NCBI RefSeq assembly: GCF_040183065.1
Contig: NC_091119.1
Span: 199,436,543-199,500,542, forward strand
Length of the DNA: 64,000 bases
Reading direction: 5' to 3'
From: Periplaneta americana
Lineage: Eukaryota; Arthropoda; Insecta; Blattodea; Blattidae
In this document: positions 10,649 to 21,420 of the stretch, in pieces
How positions within the stretch are numbered: the first letter of the stretch is position 1
Layout of the letters: each line of letters starts with the position of its first letter
Notes under the pieces: generated by a model
The model's input: the letters and a program-made list of their open reading frames with translations, nothing else
Databases searched by the model: none
Told to the model about the DNA's origin: nothing
Translations under genes and position numbers: made by a program

Positions 10649-10856
10649 AGACATCTGAAGACAGTTAATTTTAGGTTGTGATAATGTGTCCTATGTTTTC
10701 TTGTTCATTTCTTTCATCGTTACACGTCCTAAACATTAACTTCCCCTTCGGTCGTCTGTCTCCCTCCATAGGTGCTATGCACGTTGCAGCTTACACAGTG
10801 GCTCGGCGCACCATGGCCTTTTCGCCACGGCTGCAGTAGATGATGACAGTGATGAC

Positions 10857-12200
10857 ATGACAATATACATAAGATAACGACACTCGATAAGATTCTGACA
10901 ATCTCAATAAGATTACGACAAAGTCAATAAGATTACGACAATGTCAATAAGATTACGCCAATGTCGACTAGATTACGTTAATGTAGATGAGATAACAATA
11001 TCAATAAAATGAAATCACTGTCGATAAGATTCCGACAACTTCGAACAGATTACATCATTGTCGATGAGATAACAATACCGATAAAATGACGATACTGTCA
11101 ATAAGATTACGACACTGTGTTTAAAATGACGACACAGGCTATAAGATTACGACAATCTCTATGAGATGACTATAATGTCGATGAGATGATGACAATGCCT
11201 ATGAGATGACAATAATGTCGATGAGATAGTAACAATGTCTGTGAGATAGCGACAATGTCTTTGACATGACGATAATGTTTATGAGATGACGACAATATCT
11301 TTGACATGATGATAATGTTTATGAGATGGCGACATTATCTTTGTGATGACGATAATGTCGATGAGATGATGACAATGTCTATGAGATGACAATAATATCG
11401 ATGAGATGGTGACAATGCCTGAGAGATGGCGACAATGTCTTTGACATGATGATAATGTTTATGAGATGACGACAATGTCTTTGACATGATGATAATGTTT
11501 ATGAGATTGCGAAATTATCTTTGAGATGACTATAATGTCGATGAGATGACAATATCTATGAGATGACAATAATATCGATGAGTTGGTGACAATGTCTATG
11601 AGATGACGACAATGTTTTTGACATGATGATAATGTTTATGAGATTGCGAAATTATCTTTGAGATGACTATAATGTCGATGAGATGATGACAATGTCTATG
11701 AGATGACAATAATGTCGATGAGATGGTGGCAATGTCTGTGAGATGGCGACAATGTCTATGAGATGACGACAATGTCTTTGACATGATGATAATGTTTATG
11801 AGATAGTGACATCTTTGAGATGACGATAATGTCTATGAGATGAAGACAATGTCTTTGAGATGACTATAATGTATGAGATGAAAATGTTTATGAGATGACG
11901 ATAATGTCAATAAGATGATGACAATGTCTGTAAGATGGTAGCAATGTCTATCAGATAGCAACAATGTCTTTGAAATGACGATAATGTTTATGGCAACAAT
12001 GTTTTTGAGATGGTGACAATGTCTACCAGATAGCAACAATGTCTTCGAAATGACGACAATGTTGATGAGATGAGGACAATATCGATAAGGTGACAACACT
12101 GTCGACGTCATGACGATACTGTCGATGAGATGAAGACACTATAGATGAGATGATAATTCCAGTGAGATAACGATATCAATGAGATGATACTGTCAACGAG
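10857..12200. repeat. Degenerate ~20-bp satellite, first block
   Basis: Tandem units near ATGAGATGACGACAATGTCT repeat with substitutions (GATGAGATG, TAAGATTACGACAATGTC) for about 1.3 kb. Minus-strand frames of 60-90 residues across it (SHRHCHHL-type repeats) are translation artefacts. The left part favours TAAGATTACGACA units and the right part ATGAGATGACGAT units. Confidence 0.9.
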
Positions 12201-12234
12201 ATTGCAACAACAACCGCAACAAAGGACATTATGG

Positions 12235-12385
12235 AGCATGTCGACTCTATGTCAATTTCACAAAACGCTTCCACTCTGTTCTGTCTTTTGCTAGTTCCTC
12301 CCAGTTGGTAATTCCCATTTCCATGCATTCATTCTGAATTTCATCTTTCCATCTACTTCGAGGTCTTCCCAGTGGCCTTGTGTTA
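12235..12385 (-). mobile_element. LINE-D C-terminal fragment inside the satellite
   Basis: Minus-strand reading from about 12385 gives RPLGRPRSRWKDEI, then TNWEELAKDRTEWKRFVKL, then TAG at 12247-12249. GRP..RW.D and LA.DR..W are C-terminal landmarks of the same broad reverse-transcriptase group as LINE-A, but the sequence is clearly a different family. It interrupts the ~20-bp satellite, which resumes after it. Confidence 0.7.
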
Positions 12386-12830
12386 ACGAGATTGCACTGT
12401 CAACTAAATGATGACAATATCAAGTAGAAGATTAAATGTCAATAAAATGATGATAATGATTTGATAATGTCAATGAGATGGTGACGACGACAATGAGTTG
12501 CTGACTGTAACGAAATGGCAGTAACTGTTACAATGAGATAACGAAGATGATATTGATGTTGAAGGAAATAACGGAAATGAGATGACGATGACAGCAATGA
12601 AATGAAGACGATCATAATGAGACAACAGATGAGAGTGACAATGGCAGCGAATATGTACTGTTTGTAATGAAGTCGGAGAGGAGTTTACGACGTGTCTATG
12701 AGTTGGCGATGAGATAATGATGACTGACAATGAGATGACCATGAGATTAAGGCTACAGTGATAAGGTGACGACGCAGCAATGAGATGACGACGGTGAGTG
12801 GATGACTGGAATAAAATTGGGTTGAATTTG
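12386..12830. repeat. Degenerate ~20-bp satellite, second block
   Basis: AATGAGATGACGAT-type units continue after the LINE-D fragment, more degenerate than the first block and fading by about 12810. Confidence 0.75.
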
Positions 12831-12904
12831 ATGTTGGAAATAAATTAATGCCCGGATTGTTTTACCCTTTTCAAGAGCGTGATTTTTTAAAAATGCCGTG
12901 AAGC

Positions 12905-13015
12905 TACTGGCCTTCATCCTTTAATTACTTTCTCAGCCACAATCCTTGGCCGGGTTCGAACCCGCGATCTCAGATCAGGTGTAGCGAGCAATGTAACCGC
13001 TGGAGGAAGACAGTG
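12905..13015 (-). mobile_element. tRNA-derived SINE-like fragment
   Basis: The reverse strand shows an A-box-like AGCGGTTACATTGCTCGCT and, at the right spacing, a B-box-like GGGTTCGAACCCGG (internal RNA polymerase III promoter parts). The cloverleaf is imperfect and no discriminator is evident, so SINE head is preferred over tRNA gene. Confidence 0.45.
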
Positions 13016-13169
13016 GAGGTGCAAGTGGTGCGATTTTCCAGAGTTGCTAGTCGTGTGACATGCTCCGGAAATGACACGGGTGTCTGCACGTGGAAGTCCA
13101 GCGGAGAGTCCTCCCCTGTCTGGCCGCATCACGCGCTACATCAACACAGCTATTGCCATAGGAGAGCAC

Positions 13170-15290
13170 ACAGCTGTTCTTCTTCGTCTCTCCCGTTCCT
13201 TCTGATCTTGTTTCTACATTCGTTTCTCTTCATCCTTCTTTCCTCCTCTCTTGTCCTTCTTTATTGTCTGTTTTCTTCCTCTCATTTATAATTTGTTGTT
13301 GTTTTTCTTCCTTAGTTCTTGCCTATCCTACTTTCCTGTTTTTCCTTTTCTTTTCTCTCTCGCTTCTTGCTATTCTCATGCTCAATTTTTTCTTTCTTTA
13401 TCTGCACGTCCTCCGCTTCTTTCTTTTCTCTTTCTCTTCTTCGTATTTATTTTTTCTCTCTTTTTCATTTCCTTTTTTCTTTTCGTCTTCGTTCCTTTGT
13501 CCTCCATTCTTTTGTTTTCTTTCTCTATCCTTCAGTTTTTCCACCCATTCATTTCTTATTTCTTCTTTCTCTCAATCTTCTTATGATTTCTCAATATCCT
13601 TTTTCATTTTCTCTCCTTCAATTTTCTCCTTTTTCACTTCTCCTTTATTTATTTTTTCTCTTTCCGTTTTTCTTGCCTTTTCCTATTCTCCTTTTCTTTT
13701 TCTCTAGTTCCGTTTTTCTTTTTTTTTCTCTCCTTTCGTTTTTCTTTACTTTTTCTCTCCTTCCGTTCTTCTTTTCTTTTTTCTCGCCTTCTGATTTTCC
13801 TTTCCTTCCATTTTCTTGCCTTTTCTTCTTCTACTGTTTTCTTTTTCTCTCGTTCCGTTTTTCTTTTCTTTTTTCTCTCCTTCTGTTCTTTTCTTTTTTC
13901 TCTCCTTCTGATTTTCCTTTCCTTCAATTTTCTTGAATTTTCTTCTTCTACTGTTTTCTTTTTCTCTCGTTCAGTTTTCTTCTTTTTCTATCATTCAGTT
14001 TTCTTTTCTTTTTTCTCTCCTTCCGTTCTTCTTTTCCTTTTTCTCTCCTTCTGTTTTTCCTTTCCTACAATTTTCTTGCCTTTTCTTCTTCTACTGTTTT
14101 CTTTTTCTCTCGTTCCGTTTTTCTATTCTTTTTCTCTCCTTCCGTTTGTCTTTTCTTTTTCTCTCCTTCCGATTTTCCTTTCCTTCCATTTTTCTTGCCT
14201 TTTCTTCTTCTACTATTTTCTTTTTCTCTCCTTCCGTTTTTCTTTTCTTTTTTCTCTCCTTCCTTTCTTCTTTTCTTTTTTGTCTCCTTCTGTTTTTCCT
14301 TTCCTTCCATTTTCTTGCCTTTTCTTCTTCTACTGTTTTCTTTTTCTCTCCTTCCGTTTTTCTTTTCTTTTTCTCTCCTTCCGTTCTTCTTTTCTTTTTT
14401 CTCTCCTTCCGATTTTCCTTTCCTTCCATTTTTCTTGCCTTTTCTTCTTCTACTGTTTTCTTTTTTTCTCGTTCCGTTTTTCTTTTCTTTTTCTCTCCTT
14501 CCGTTTTTCTTTTCTTTTTTCTCTCCTTCCGTTTTTCCTTTACTTCCATTTTTCTTGCCTTTCCTTCTCCTATTTTCTTTTTCTCTCCTTCCGTTTTTCT
14601 TTTTTTTCTCTCCTCCCGTTTTTATTTTCTTTTTTCTCTCCCGATTTTCTTTTCCTTCCATTTTTCTTGCCTTTTCTTCTTCTCCTGTTTTCTTGTTCTC
14701 TCGTTCCGTTTTTCTTTCCTTTGCCCTTCCTTCCGTTCTTATTTCCTTTTCCTCTCCTATTTGTTTTCTTCCTTTTCTCTTCGATTTTTTTATTTTTTTC
14801 TGTTCCGTTTTTCCTTTTTGTTTTTCCCCCTTCCGTTTTTTCTCTCTTTCTATTCTCTACCTCATTTCGTTTTCATTTCCATTTATTCTCCTGTTTTTTT
14901 ATCATTTTCTCTTCTGCCGTATTTCTTTTGTTTTCGCTCCTCCCGTTTTTCTTTTGTTTTTCTCGCAGCTTTCTTATTCTCCTTCAGTGTTTTCTCCTTT
15001 CGTTTTAATTTACATTTCCTATTCTAGCGCTTTTTATGTTTTTACCTTTTGTAGTTTTTTCTTTCCTTCCATTTTATCTTCTTTTTTCTTTTGCTTTTCT
15101 CTTCCTCCGTTTTCTCTTCTTGTCTTCGTTTATCCTTCGTTTCTTTAACTTCCTTTCTTTGTTTCCTTAGCCATTATTTCTTCCTGTCTTCATTTATTTT
15201 TCTTTTTTATATCTCTTCCCTCATTTCATTTTTTATTCATTCTATCTATATGTTTTCCTTTTGTAATGTTTTCCTTCCATTGCCTTCCTT
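13170..15290. repeat. Polypyrimidine array with ~120-bp higher-order unit
   Basis: Nearly pure C/T on the plus strand. In 13670-14700 the phrase TTGCCTTTTCTTCTTCTACT recurs about every 120 bp, eight times or so, with CTCTCCTTCCGTTTTTCTTT phrases between. Edges are less ordered. Because the tract has almost no stop codons, frames of up to 364 residues rich in F, S and L (plus) or K, E and R (minus) appear. They are artefacts. Confidence 0.95.
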
Positions 15291-15339
15291 TCATATCCAG
15301 GACAACAATACAAGAATACTGTACTGGTTCGAAGAAGCT

Positions 15340-15440
15340 TCCATCGAGGAAATCTGTCTCACAATCACTTTGTCCACACTGGACTCGAACCTGCTTCGTT
15401 CTCGTTAGAAGCAGTCAGTGAAGCGAAGTGCACTACGACT
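15340..15440 (-). mobile_element. Possible tRNA-derived SINE fragment
   Basis: The reverse strand shows TAGTCGTAGTGCACTTCGC (A-box-like) and, about 45 bp on, GCAGGTTCGAGTCCAGTG (B-box). No full cloverleaf or second copy was seen in this window. Confidence 0.35.
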
Positions 15441-16160
15441 AGGCGCATGAGGGGAGGACTAACAAAGAACGTTTTGCTAGTCTGCGGCAATCCGTCATTG
15501 ATAAACACGATCAATGGCCGCCACCCACGCCGCCAGTTCGATTTCCATTCATCTCATCAGCTCGCCGGCGTGCGGATTTACTACTGAATTCTGTGTAGTT
15601 AATTTCCACGCCGCCCAACTTCATAAGAGAGGCAGCTTCAATGCAGAGCTCTTATTACAGTTCTATCGGATACCAACTATCGATTGCGAACAACGCAGTA
15701 GCCATGGAAACTGGCATCAATATTGAATTCCTAATGCTAGTTATCTGGTTTTGTGTTTTAATAAAGTTGAGCATCGGACTCAGGCATTCGGACAATTTTT
15801 ATTTTGTAACAGAAACTTAATAAAGTAGTGAAATAATCTTATTGTGTTTAATATTTCACCGACGCTTCATCAACTACACTATCATTTAGTGCACATGAGA
15901 TATGTGACAGGGAGTTAATATTTTGTCGAATTTCATCTCAGGATTCGAAAAGAGGTATTCTCCTTATAGTTGGAAAACGTCCGAAGAAACTCTACTACCT
16001 AATAGACTCAAAAGAGATTCGAACTCACACCTGAACACTACTTGGGTGAGCTCCATCTATATCCAGTGATTATTTTTTTTCAGTTCTAGCATTCCTGTAC
16101 AAACTTTCGTAAAAGTCTTTTGTGTAAGTTAGAAGAGAAGTCATTAATTTTGTCTAAATT
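15441..16160. other. No recognised feature
   Basis: 15480-15725 is relatively GC-rich and not obviously repetitive; the 70-residue frame there has no motif I know. The rest is AT-rich spacer. Confidence 0.4.
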
Positions 16161-16175
16161 CACCTTCTATAAAGG

Positions 16176-17013
16176 ACTTATTTACTTACTTACAAATGGC
16201 TTTTAAGGAACCCGCAGGTTCATTGCCGTCCTCACATAAGCCCGCCATCGGTCCCTATCCTGAGCAAAATTAATCCAGTCTCTACCATCATATCCCACCT
16301 CCTTCAAATCCATTTTTATATTATCCTCCCATCTACGTCTCGATATCCCCAAAGGTTTTTTTCTCTCCCGCCTCCCAACTAAAACTCTATATGCATTTCT
16401 GGATTCGCCCATACGTGCTACATGCTCTGTCCATCTCAAACGTCTGGATTTAATATTCTTAATTATGTCATGTGAAGAATACAATGCGTGCAGTTCTGCG
16501 TTGTGTAACTTTCTCCATTCTCCTGTAACTTCATCCCTCTTAGCCCCATATATTTTCTTAAGCACCTTATTCTCGAACACTCTTAGCATCTGTTTCTCTT
16601 CAAAGTGAAAGTCCAAGTTTCACAACCATAAAGAACAACCGGTAATATAACTGTTTTAGAAATTCTAACTTTCAGGTTTTTTGAGAGCAGACTGGATGAT
16701 AATAACTTCTCAACCGAATAATAACAGTCATTTCCATTATTTATTCTACGCTTGATTTACTTCCGAGTGTTATTTATATTTGTTGCTGTTGCTGCAAGAT
16801 ATTTGAACTTTTCTGCATCTTCAAAGGATAAATTTTCAATTTTTATATTTCCATTTCGTATACTTTGTCTTTTCGGGATTTACTTCCAAACCTCTCGCTT
16901 TACTTGCTTCAAGTAAACTTCCTTTGTCTTCCCTAATCGTTTGTGAATTTTCTCCTAACATATTCAGGTCATCCGTATAGAGGAGCAGCTGATGTAACCC
17001 GTTGAATTCCAAA
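16176..17013 (-). mobile_element. LINE-A copy 3
   Basis: Minus-strand LINE-A from within the palm of the RT (a degenerate LLYTDD where other copies have YADD or FADD) through [19 protein letters not shown] sequence to the stop at 16203. Its tail is AAAGCCATTTGTAAG plus GTAA. Several substitutions and indels split the frame; the longest open part is 137 residues (16203-16616). Its 5' end joins a different LINE family at about 17013. Confidence 0.85.
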
Positions 17014-17245
17014 CCCTCTTGAAGGTGCCGACTTGCTCTACTGTCTCATTTAGTATTCGCAAGTTTACCTTTTTTATTTTTCTTCCTATGACCATGGTCT
17101 TCGTCTTGTTTGCATTTATCTTCATCCCATACTGCTCACAGCTGTCATTTAGCTCCAGTAGCGTATCCCTTAGTATCGTCTCCTCTTCTACTAACAACGA
17201 CATATCATCAGCAAATCTTATAATTTCTAGGATGTATCCATTTTA
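17014..17245 (-). mobile_element. LINE-E reverse-transcriptase palm fragment
   Basis: The minus-strand frame reads GYILEIIRFADDMSLLVEEE, then LLELNDSCEQYGMKINANKT and ILNETVEQVGTFK. FADD is the catalytic palm motif and GMKINANKTK the following block. The sequence is distinct from LINE-A at the same position ([11 protein letters not shown]). The frame then runs straight into LINE-A, making a short chimeric frame (16964-17203). Confidence 0.75.
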
Positions 17246-18160
17246 ATGTGATGTAATTCGTATGCTTCCAACTACCTCAGAACACTGAAACATGCTCACA
17301 TACAGAGTGTTTCCGAGGTGGTGTTACAAACTTTCAGGGATGATGGCGAAGGGCACATATATCAATTTGAGATAAGGAACCCTGGTCCGGAAATGCCTGA
17401 GTCGAAAGTTATAAGCAAAAATAATTGTGTGAAATTGGAATTGTAATTTCGCACCACGTGCCCTCCTTCCCTTAACCTTTGGAACAGTCGTAGAAAGATG
17501 GTGTCCTACGTGGGTACTTGTCCCGATACAATCTGTGAGCTTGTCTACTGTTCCCATTGGCTCATCCGTATTCGAAAATCAGGTCTGCTTATTCCGCTCT
17601 CGTGTACTCTTCCATTTCACTAGGACTGATCGACTGGACACTGCAACTTGTACATATACACTGCTGTCTACAGACGTGCATATCAGGACCGAACATGTCC
17701 GTTATACATTACGCTATCTGCATTGCTTTAGTGTAGTTTCCTGTCCCCACCCCTCAGACAGCGCACTGAATGGAATACTGTAAGTAGACAACGTAAACAA
17801 CGTCAGATGAATATAGTATGTCAGCAGTGGCGAAAATGCGACTCACGAGCACATTGTGGCTCGCAATGATAGCTGTGCTTTCTACCTCCCACAACCCCCA
17901 CCCTCTCACTCACTGGTGTCAAACTCCGTTCCATTTGTATTTGTCTCTGATCTGCGAGTGGCGTATCGTCGCAATGTCTCTCTCGAATACATGTACCTCT
18001 GCAAAAACGAAAGTTTCAAGTAGGATGGGAGGACGCATTTTTTGCTGCCAATATGATGAGAATATTAAATGTATGATTTGGTCACAAGTATTACGAGAAA
18101 ACGGTTGCATAACATAAAACGGCATTATACTACATGTTACTGATGAAACATTAAAAGGTT

Positions 18161-18164
<4 letters not shown>

Positions 18165-18238
<74 letters not shown>
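18165..18238. repeat. (ATT)n microsatellite
   Basis: About 24 ATT units in hAT copy 2, orthologous in position to 10206-10300 of copy 1. Confidence 0.95.
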
Positions 18239-18489
18239 CTCTGTACATCGATCCTTTTTGAGCAGATGTACGAATAATGCGGTTAGATCTTCAATTTAAA
18301 CTCACAGATTTACAATGTGATGTTAAATGAAAGCTAGATGTAAGGACTTGACAAATGTTGAACTTTTCAAATCTTTGCCAAAAAGTAAACATTCGAAGCT
18401 TCGTTCTTTCGCATAATTTACGTTTTTGAAAAATTATTTTCAACAATGAAAATAGTAAAAACCAAATTTAGATCACGACTCACAGACAA

Positions 18490-18815
18490 ATTTATTATTT
18501 ATTTATTTATTTATTTCAAATATACAGAATAAAGAAATATAATTACAAAACAAACAAAGAGAAATACAAATAAAATAATACAAGCAATATAAAAAGAAGA
18601 TACAGTAGTATTAACAAAATTTGAGACCGAATGAGCAGCGCTCGTGCTCGGTCGCAGTTCAGATATAATATTAGAATAAAAAAAAATAATAATATAAATA
18701 AATAAGTAAAATAAAATAGGAACTAAAATATAATTACAGCGGCAATGGAATTATATAATATAATATTAACACTATAGAAGAATAATATCGCACGTGAAAA
18801 GTAGGACTAATATAT
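18490..18815 (-). mobile_element. LINE-C 3'-UTR fragment in hAT copy 2
   Basis: An AT-rich ~330-bp insertion absent from copy 1: there GACAGACAAATACCTTCG is continuous, while here it is split. It starts with TTTA repeats and holds AGCGCTCGTGCTCGGTCGCA, nearly the AAGCTCGTGCTCGGGCGCAG of 37690-38075. That relative carries a LINE ORF end, so this is read as a minus-strand truncated LINE 3' UTR. No clear target duplication. Confidence 0.7.
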
Positions 18816-18982
18816 ACCTTCGTGATCAACTACGACTGGCAGTAAGTGACATAATTCCTGATTTTGAAACTTTGTCTCAGAGACATTCTGAAGACAGTTA
18901 ATTTTAGGTTGTGATAATGTGTCCTATGTTTTCTTGTTCATTTCTTTCTTCGTTACACGTACTAAACACTAGTTTGTAGCCT

Positions 18983-19459
18983 GGTACTTACTTACTTACA
19001 AATGGCTTTTAAGGAACCCGAAGGTTCATTGCCGCCCTCACATAAGCCCGCCAGCGGTCCCTATCCTGTGCAAGATTAATCCAGTCTCTATCATCATACC
19101 CCACCTCCCTCAGATCCATTTTAATATTATCCTCCCATCTACGTCTCGGCCTCCCTAAAGGTCTTTTTCCCTCCGGTCTCCCAACTAACACTCTATATGC
19201 ATTTCTGGATTCGCCCATACGTGCTACATGCCCTGCCCATCTCAAACGTCTGGATTTAATGTTCCTAATTATGTCAGGTGAAGAATACAATGCGTGCAGT
19301 TCTGTGTTGTGTAACTTTCTCCATTCTCCTGTAACTTCATCCCGCTTAGCCCCAAATATTTTCCTTAGCACCTTATTCTCAAACACCCTGAACCTATGTT
19401 CCTCTCTCAGAGTGAGAGTCCAAGTTTCACAACCATACAGAAGAACCGGTAATATAACT
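18983..19459 (-). mobile_element. LINE-A copy 4 in hAT copy 2
   Basis: Minus-strand LINE-A C-terminus from about [15 protein letters not shown] to the stop at 19009, then AAAGCCATTTGTAAG and GTAA repeats. It is very well preserved in [19 protein letters not shown] and [15 protein letters not shown]. The frame stays open upstream across the junction into hAT sequence, producing a 184-residue chimeric frame (19009-19563) whose first ~38 codons are hAT/mariner non-coding sequence. Confidence 0.9.
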
Positions 19460-19763
19460 CCTCCATAGGTGCTATGCACGTTGCAGGTTACGCAGTGGCA
19501 CGGTGCACGATGACGTTTTCGCCACGGCTGCAGTATGTGTAAGATGTACAGATAAATACACATAAATAAGGTGTACAGAGGAATAAAATTATTTCATTTC
19601 CACACAACTATTTTTGCTTGTAACTGTCGACTCGGTCATTTCCGGACGAAGGTTCCTTATCTCAAATTGATACATGTGCCCTTCGCCTTCATCCTTGAAA
19701 GTTTGTAACACCACCTCGGTAACACTCTGTATAAATAAGATATTACTGATTTATTTTTCACAA

Positions 19764-19967
19764 GAAAAGAGAAGAAATAAAAAGAAAGGAAGGAAGGAAG
19801 AAAGGAAGAAAGAAAGAAAGGGAGAAAGGAAGAAAGAAAGGAAGGAAGGAAGAAAGAAAGAAAGAAAGAAAGGAAGAAAGGAAGGAAGAAAGGAAGAAAG
19901 GAAGAAAGGAAGAAAGGAAGGAAGGTAGGAAGGAAGGAAGGAAGAAAGGAAGGAAGAAAGAAAGAAA
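19764..19967. repeat. Purine (GAAA/GGAA)n tract
   Basis: About 200 bp of almost pure A/G on the plus strand, just outside the mariner shell. The proteins of S/F/L or K/E/R composition read through it are artefacts. Confidence 0.95.
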
Positions 19968-20515
19968 CCAATACAAAGTGATCAAAATTTCACACGAATC
20001 CTCCTCAAATGAATTTAATTTTTGAACGTTTTTAAATAAAGTTCTGCATTCAGTTTCGAAATTATCGTGGACGCACGATAAGGTTTGTTCTGCGTTAGCC
20101 GGCCGCTGTTGAAGCAACTGGTTGCCGTGTGCCGTAGTGCAGGCTGGCCTGGAAGAGCTCCGGAAAATGAAGGAAGGGTCGGCGAAGTGACCGACAACCA
20201 CCCAGCCGGAATAATGAATAGTGACACAGAGGCCTGGTGTACAAATTCTGGCAAGTTGACTGTCGATCGATCGGCACCTGAACGAGATTGAACGCAATTA
20301 GACTTCGCCCGCTTTGAGCGGTTCTGCCGCCCTGATAGTACACGAAGGCCTTGCCCAAGCAAGCGTCGGCTGCTGCCCCCCCCCCCCGGGGGGATGGGAA
20401 GGAAACCAGCGTTGATACGGGAACAAAGCGAGGAGTGAGAAGTGCCCCTCTAATCCTGTGCTTGCCATTAAATTCAAGCAACATTTCCTGAAATTACACA
20501 GTTTTAAAGAAACTT
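19968..20515. other. Unassigned GC-rich block with a C/G run
   Basis: 20070-20420 has higher GC than its surroundings and includes CCCCCCCCCGGGGGG near 20380-20396. Overlapping frames of 115-179 residues occur on the minus strand (for example 20095-20484) but show no family motif, and they overlap each other in different phases. I do not support a gene. Confidence 0.35.
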
Positions 20516-21420
20516 CATCAGTTGCTCATATGTAGAGACAGGATTTTCATGCACTATCAAATCGTAAAATACGCATGCATCCATGCACTATCAAATAGCC
20601 AAATATGCACAATGAAGGAAGAAAAAGAAAAACACTGAAAATATGCACTATCAAAATTGAAACTTAGATTTTATTTTCGAATGGCAGAATGTACTACTAA
20701 CAGTTTTTCCAAATTTCTAAGATATTCTTTCCCTTGATCCACTGTGCCACAAGATCTCTTCTCGAACATTTAATCAGGGGCATTACAACACTTCACAGAA
20801 CACAAACACAGTAGCTAATTCACAAAACACCTGTACATGTAGCCTACTACAGACCTTCTACCTATCTGCCTGTTCAAATTAAAGGAATGTTAGGGGAAGC
20901 ATGTTAGTGTTATTGTCGCCAAACTACAAAGTATGGAAGGGAGCAGAAGAGGCATCCTTCTAATAATAATTTTAGCCTCAGGGTAAGACTTGTATAGAAC
21001 AGGAGTGTGGAATTCTAGTGTGACAATACAATGAGAGGATTAGCTAGTAAAGTTCAAAGTCAAATATTGTAAGCTCAGAGACACCAAACTCTACGAGGCA
21101 ACATTTATAAAATGCAGTATCATGCGATTTAACATAAAATATGCAATGAAACTATAAAAATGGACGTAATATGCAACATGAACCTCAAAATATGCATTAT
21201 TAAACTTAAAATCTAAAAAAAAAAACATAAATTATGCATGTATTTACCACTAAAAGGACCAAAACCTGTAAATATGTACGGAAAAAGTATACGTATTTCG
21301 AATCACTAAGCCATGAAACGGATATTTACAAAGTTTGAGAACTGTAGCAAACTGTATATATTTGCATGGAAATCCTGTTTCTATTCATATGTAATGGACA
21401 CATACAAATCCACGGCCTTA
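20516..21420. other. Unassigned, with repeated ATGCACTATCAAA motif
   Basis: ATGCACTATCAAA occurs three times (about 20551, 20583 and 20643), and several more ATGCA words are scattered to 21240. Possibly part of an unclassified transposon; nothing coding is supported. Confidence 0.35.

Larger units (their letters stand above)
9871..10833 (+). mobile_element. hAT element, GTF2IRD2/EPM2AIP1-type, copy 1
   Basis: Termini CAGCCGCGGCGAAAA (9871-9885) and TTTTCGCCACGGCTG (10819-10833) are inverted repeats with one mismatch. Flanks CAGTAGAG and CAGTAGAT form a 7/8-matching 8-bp target duplication, the hAT hallmark. It contains a BED-like finger remnant and a C-terminal dimerisation remnant separated by (ATT)n; the catalytic core is deleted. 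A second copy with the same ends lies at 17822-19530. Confidence 0.85.
17822..19530 (+). mobile_element. hAT element, GTF2IRD2/EPM2AIP1-type, copy 2
   Basis: Ends CAGCAGTGGCGAAAA (17822-17836) and TTTTCGCCACGGCTG (19516-19530) with flanks TAGTATGT and CAGTATGT (7 of 8 match). Sequence parallels copy 1 at 9871-10833 block by block: BED remnant, (ATT)n, C-terminal dimerisation block. Two later insertions enlarge it: a LINE 3'-UTR element near 18490-18815 and LINE-A copy 4 near 18983-19459. The dimerisation block is split by the first insertion and lacks the segment before CEKLF. Confidence 0.85.
17303..19729. mobile_element. Mariner-type shell with ~140-bp inverted ends
   Basis: The left end CAGAGTGTTTCCGAGGTGG and the right end's inverted counterpart are flanked by TA (17301-17302 and 19730-19731). 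Inverted similarity extends about 140 bp (17303-17445 against 19590-19729), including GTGTTACAAACTTTCA and TCAATTTGAGATAAGGAACC. TA duplication points to Tc1/mariner. No transposase is visible; the interior from 17822 is occupied by a hAT element. Confidence 0.75.

Noticed and set aside
10857..12800. CRISPR-like array of regular units
   Set aside because: Units are directly tandem without unique spacers and drift gradually; the genome is an insect's.
13251..15148. Plus-strand F/S/L-rich frames up to 364 residues and minus-strand K/E/R-rich frames
   Set aside because: Translation of a polypyrimidine array in several phases at once; no start context, domain or non-repetitive segment.
20015..20484. 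Possible GC-rich host exon on the minus strand (115-179 residue frames)
   Set aside because: Overlapping frames in different phases, no domain, one merges into the purine microsatellite; no splice evidence.
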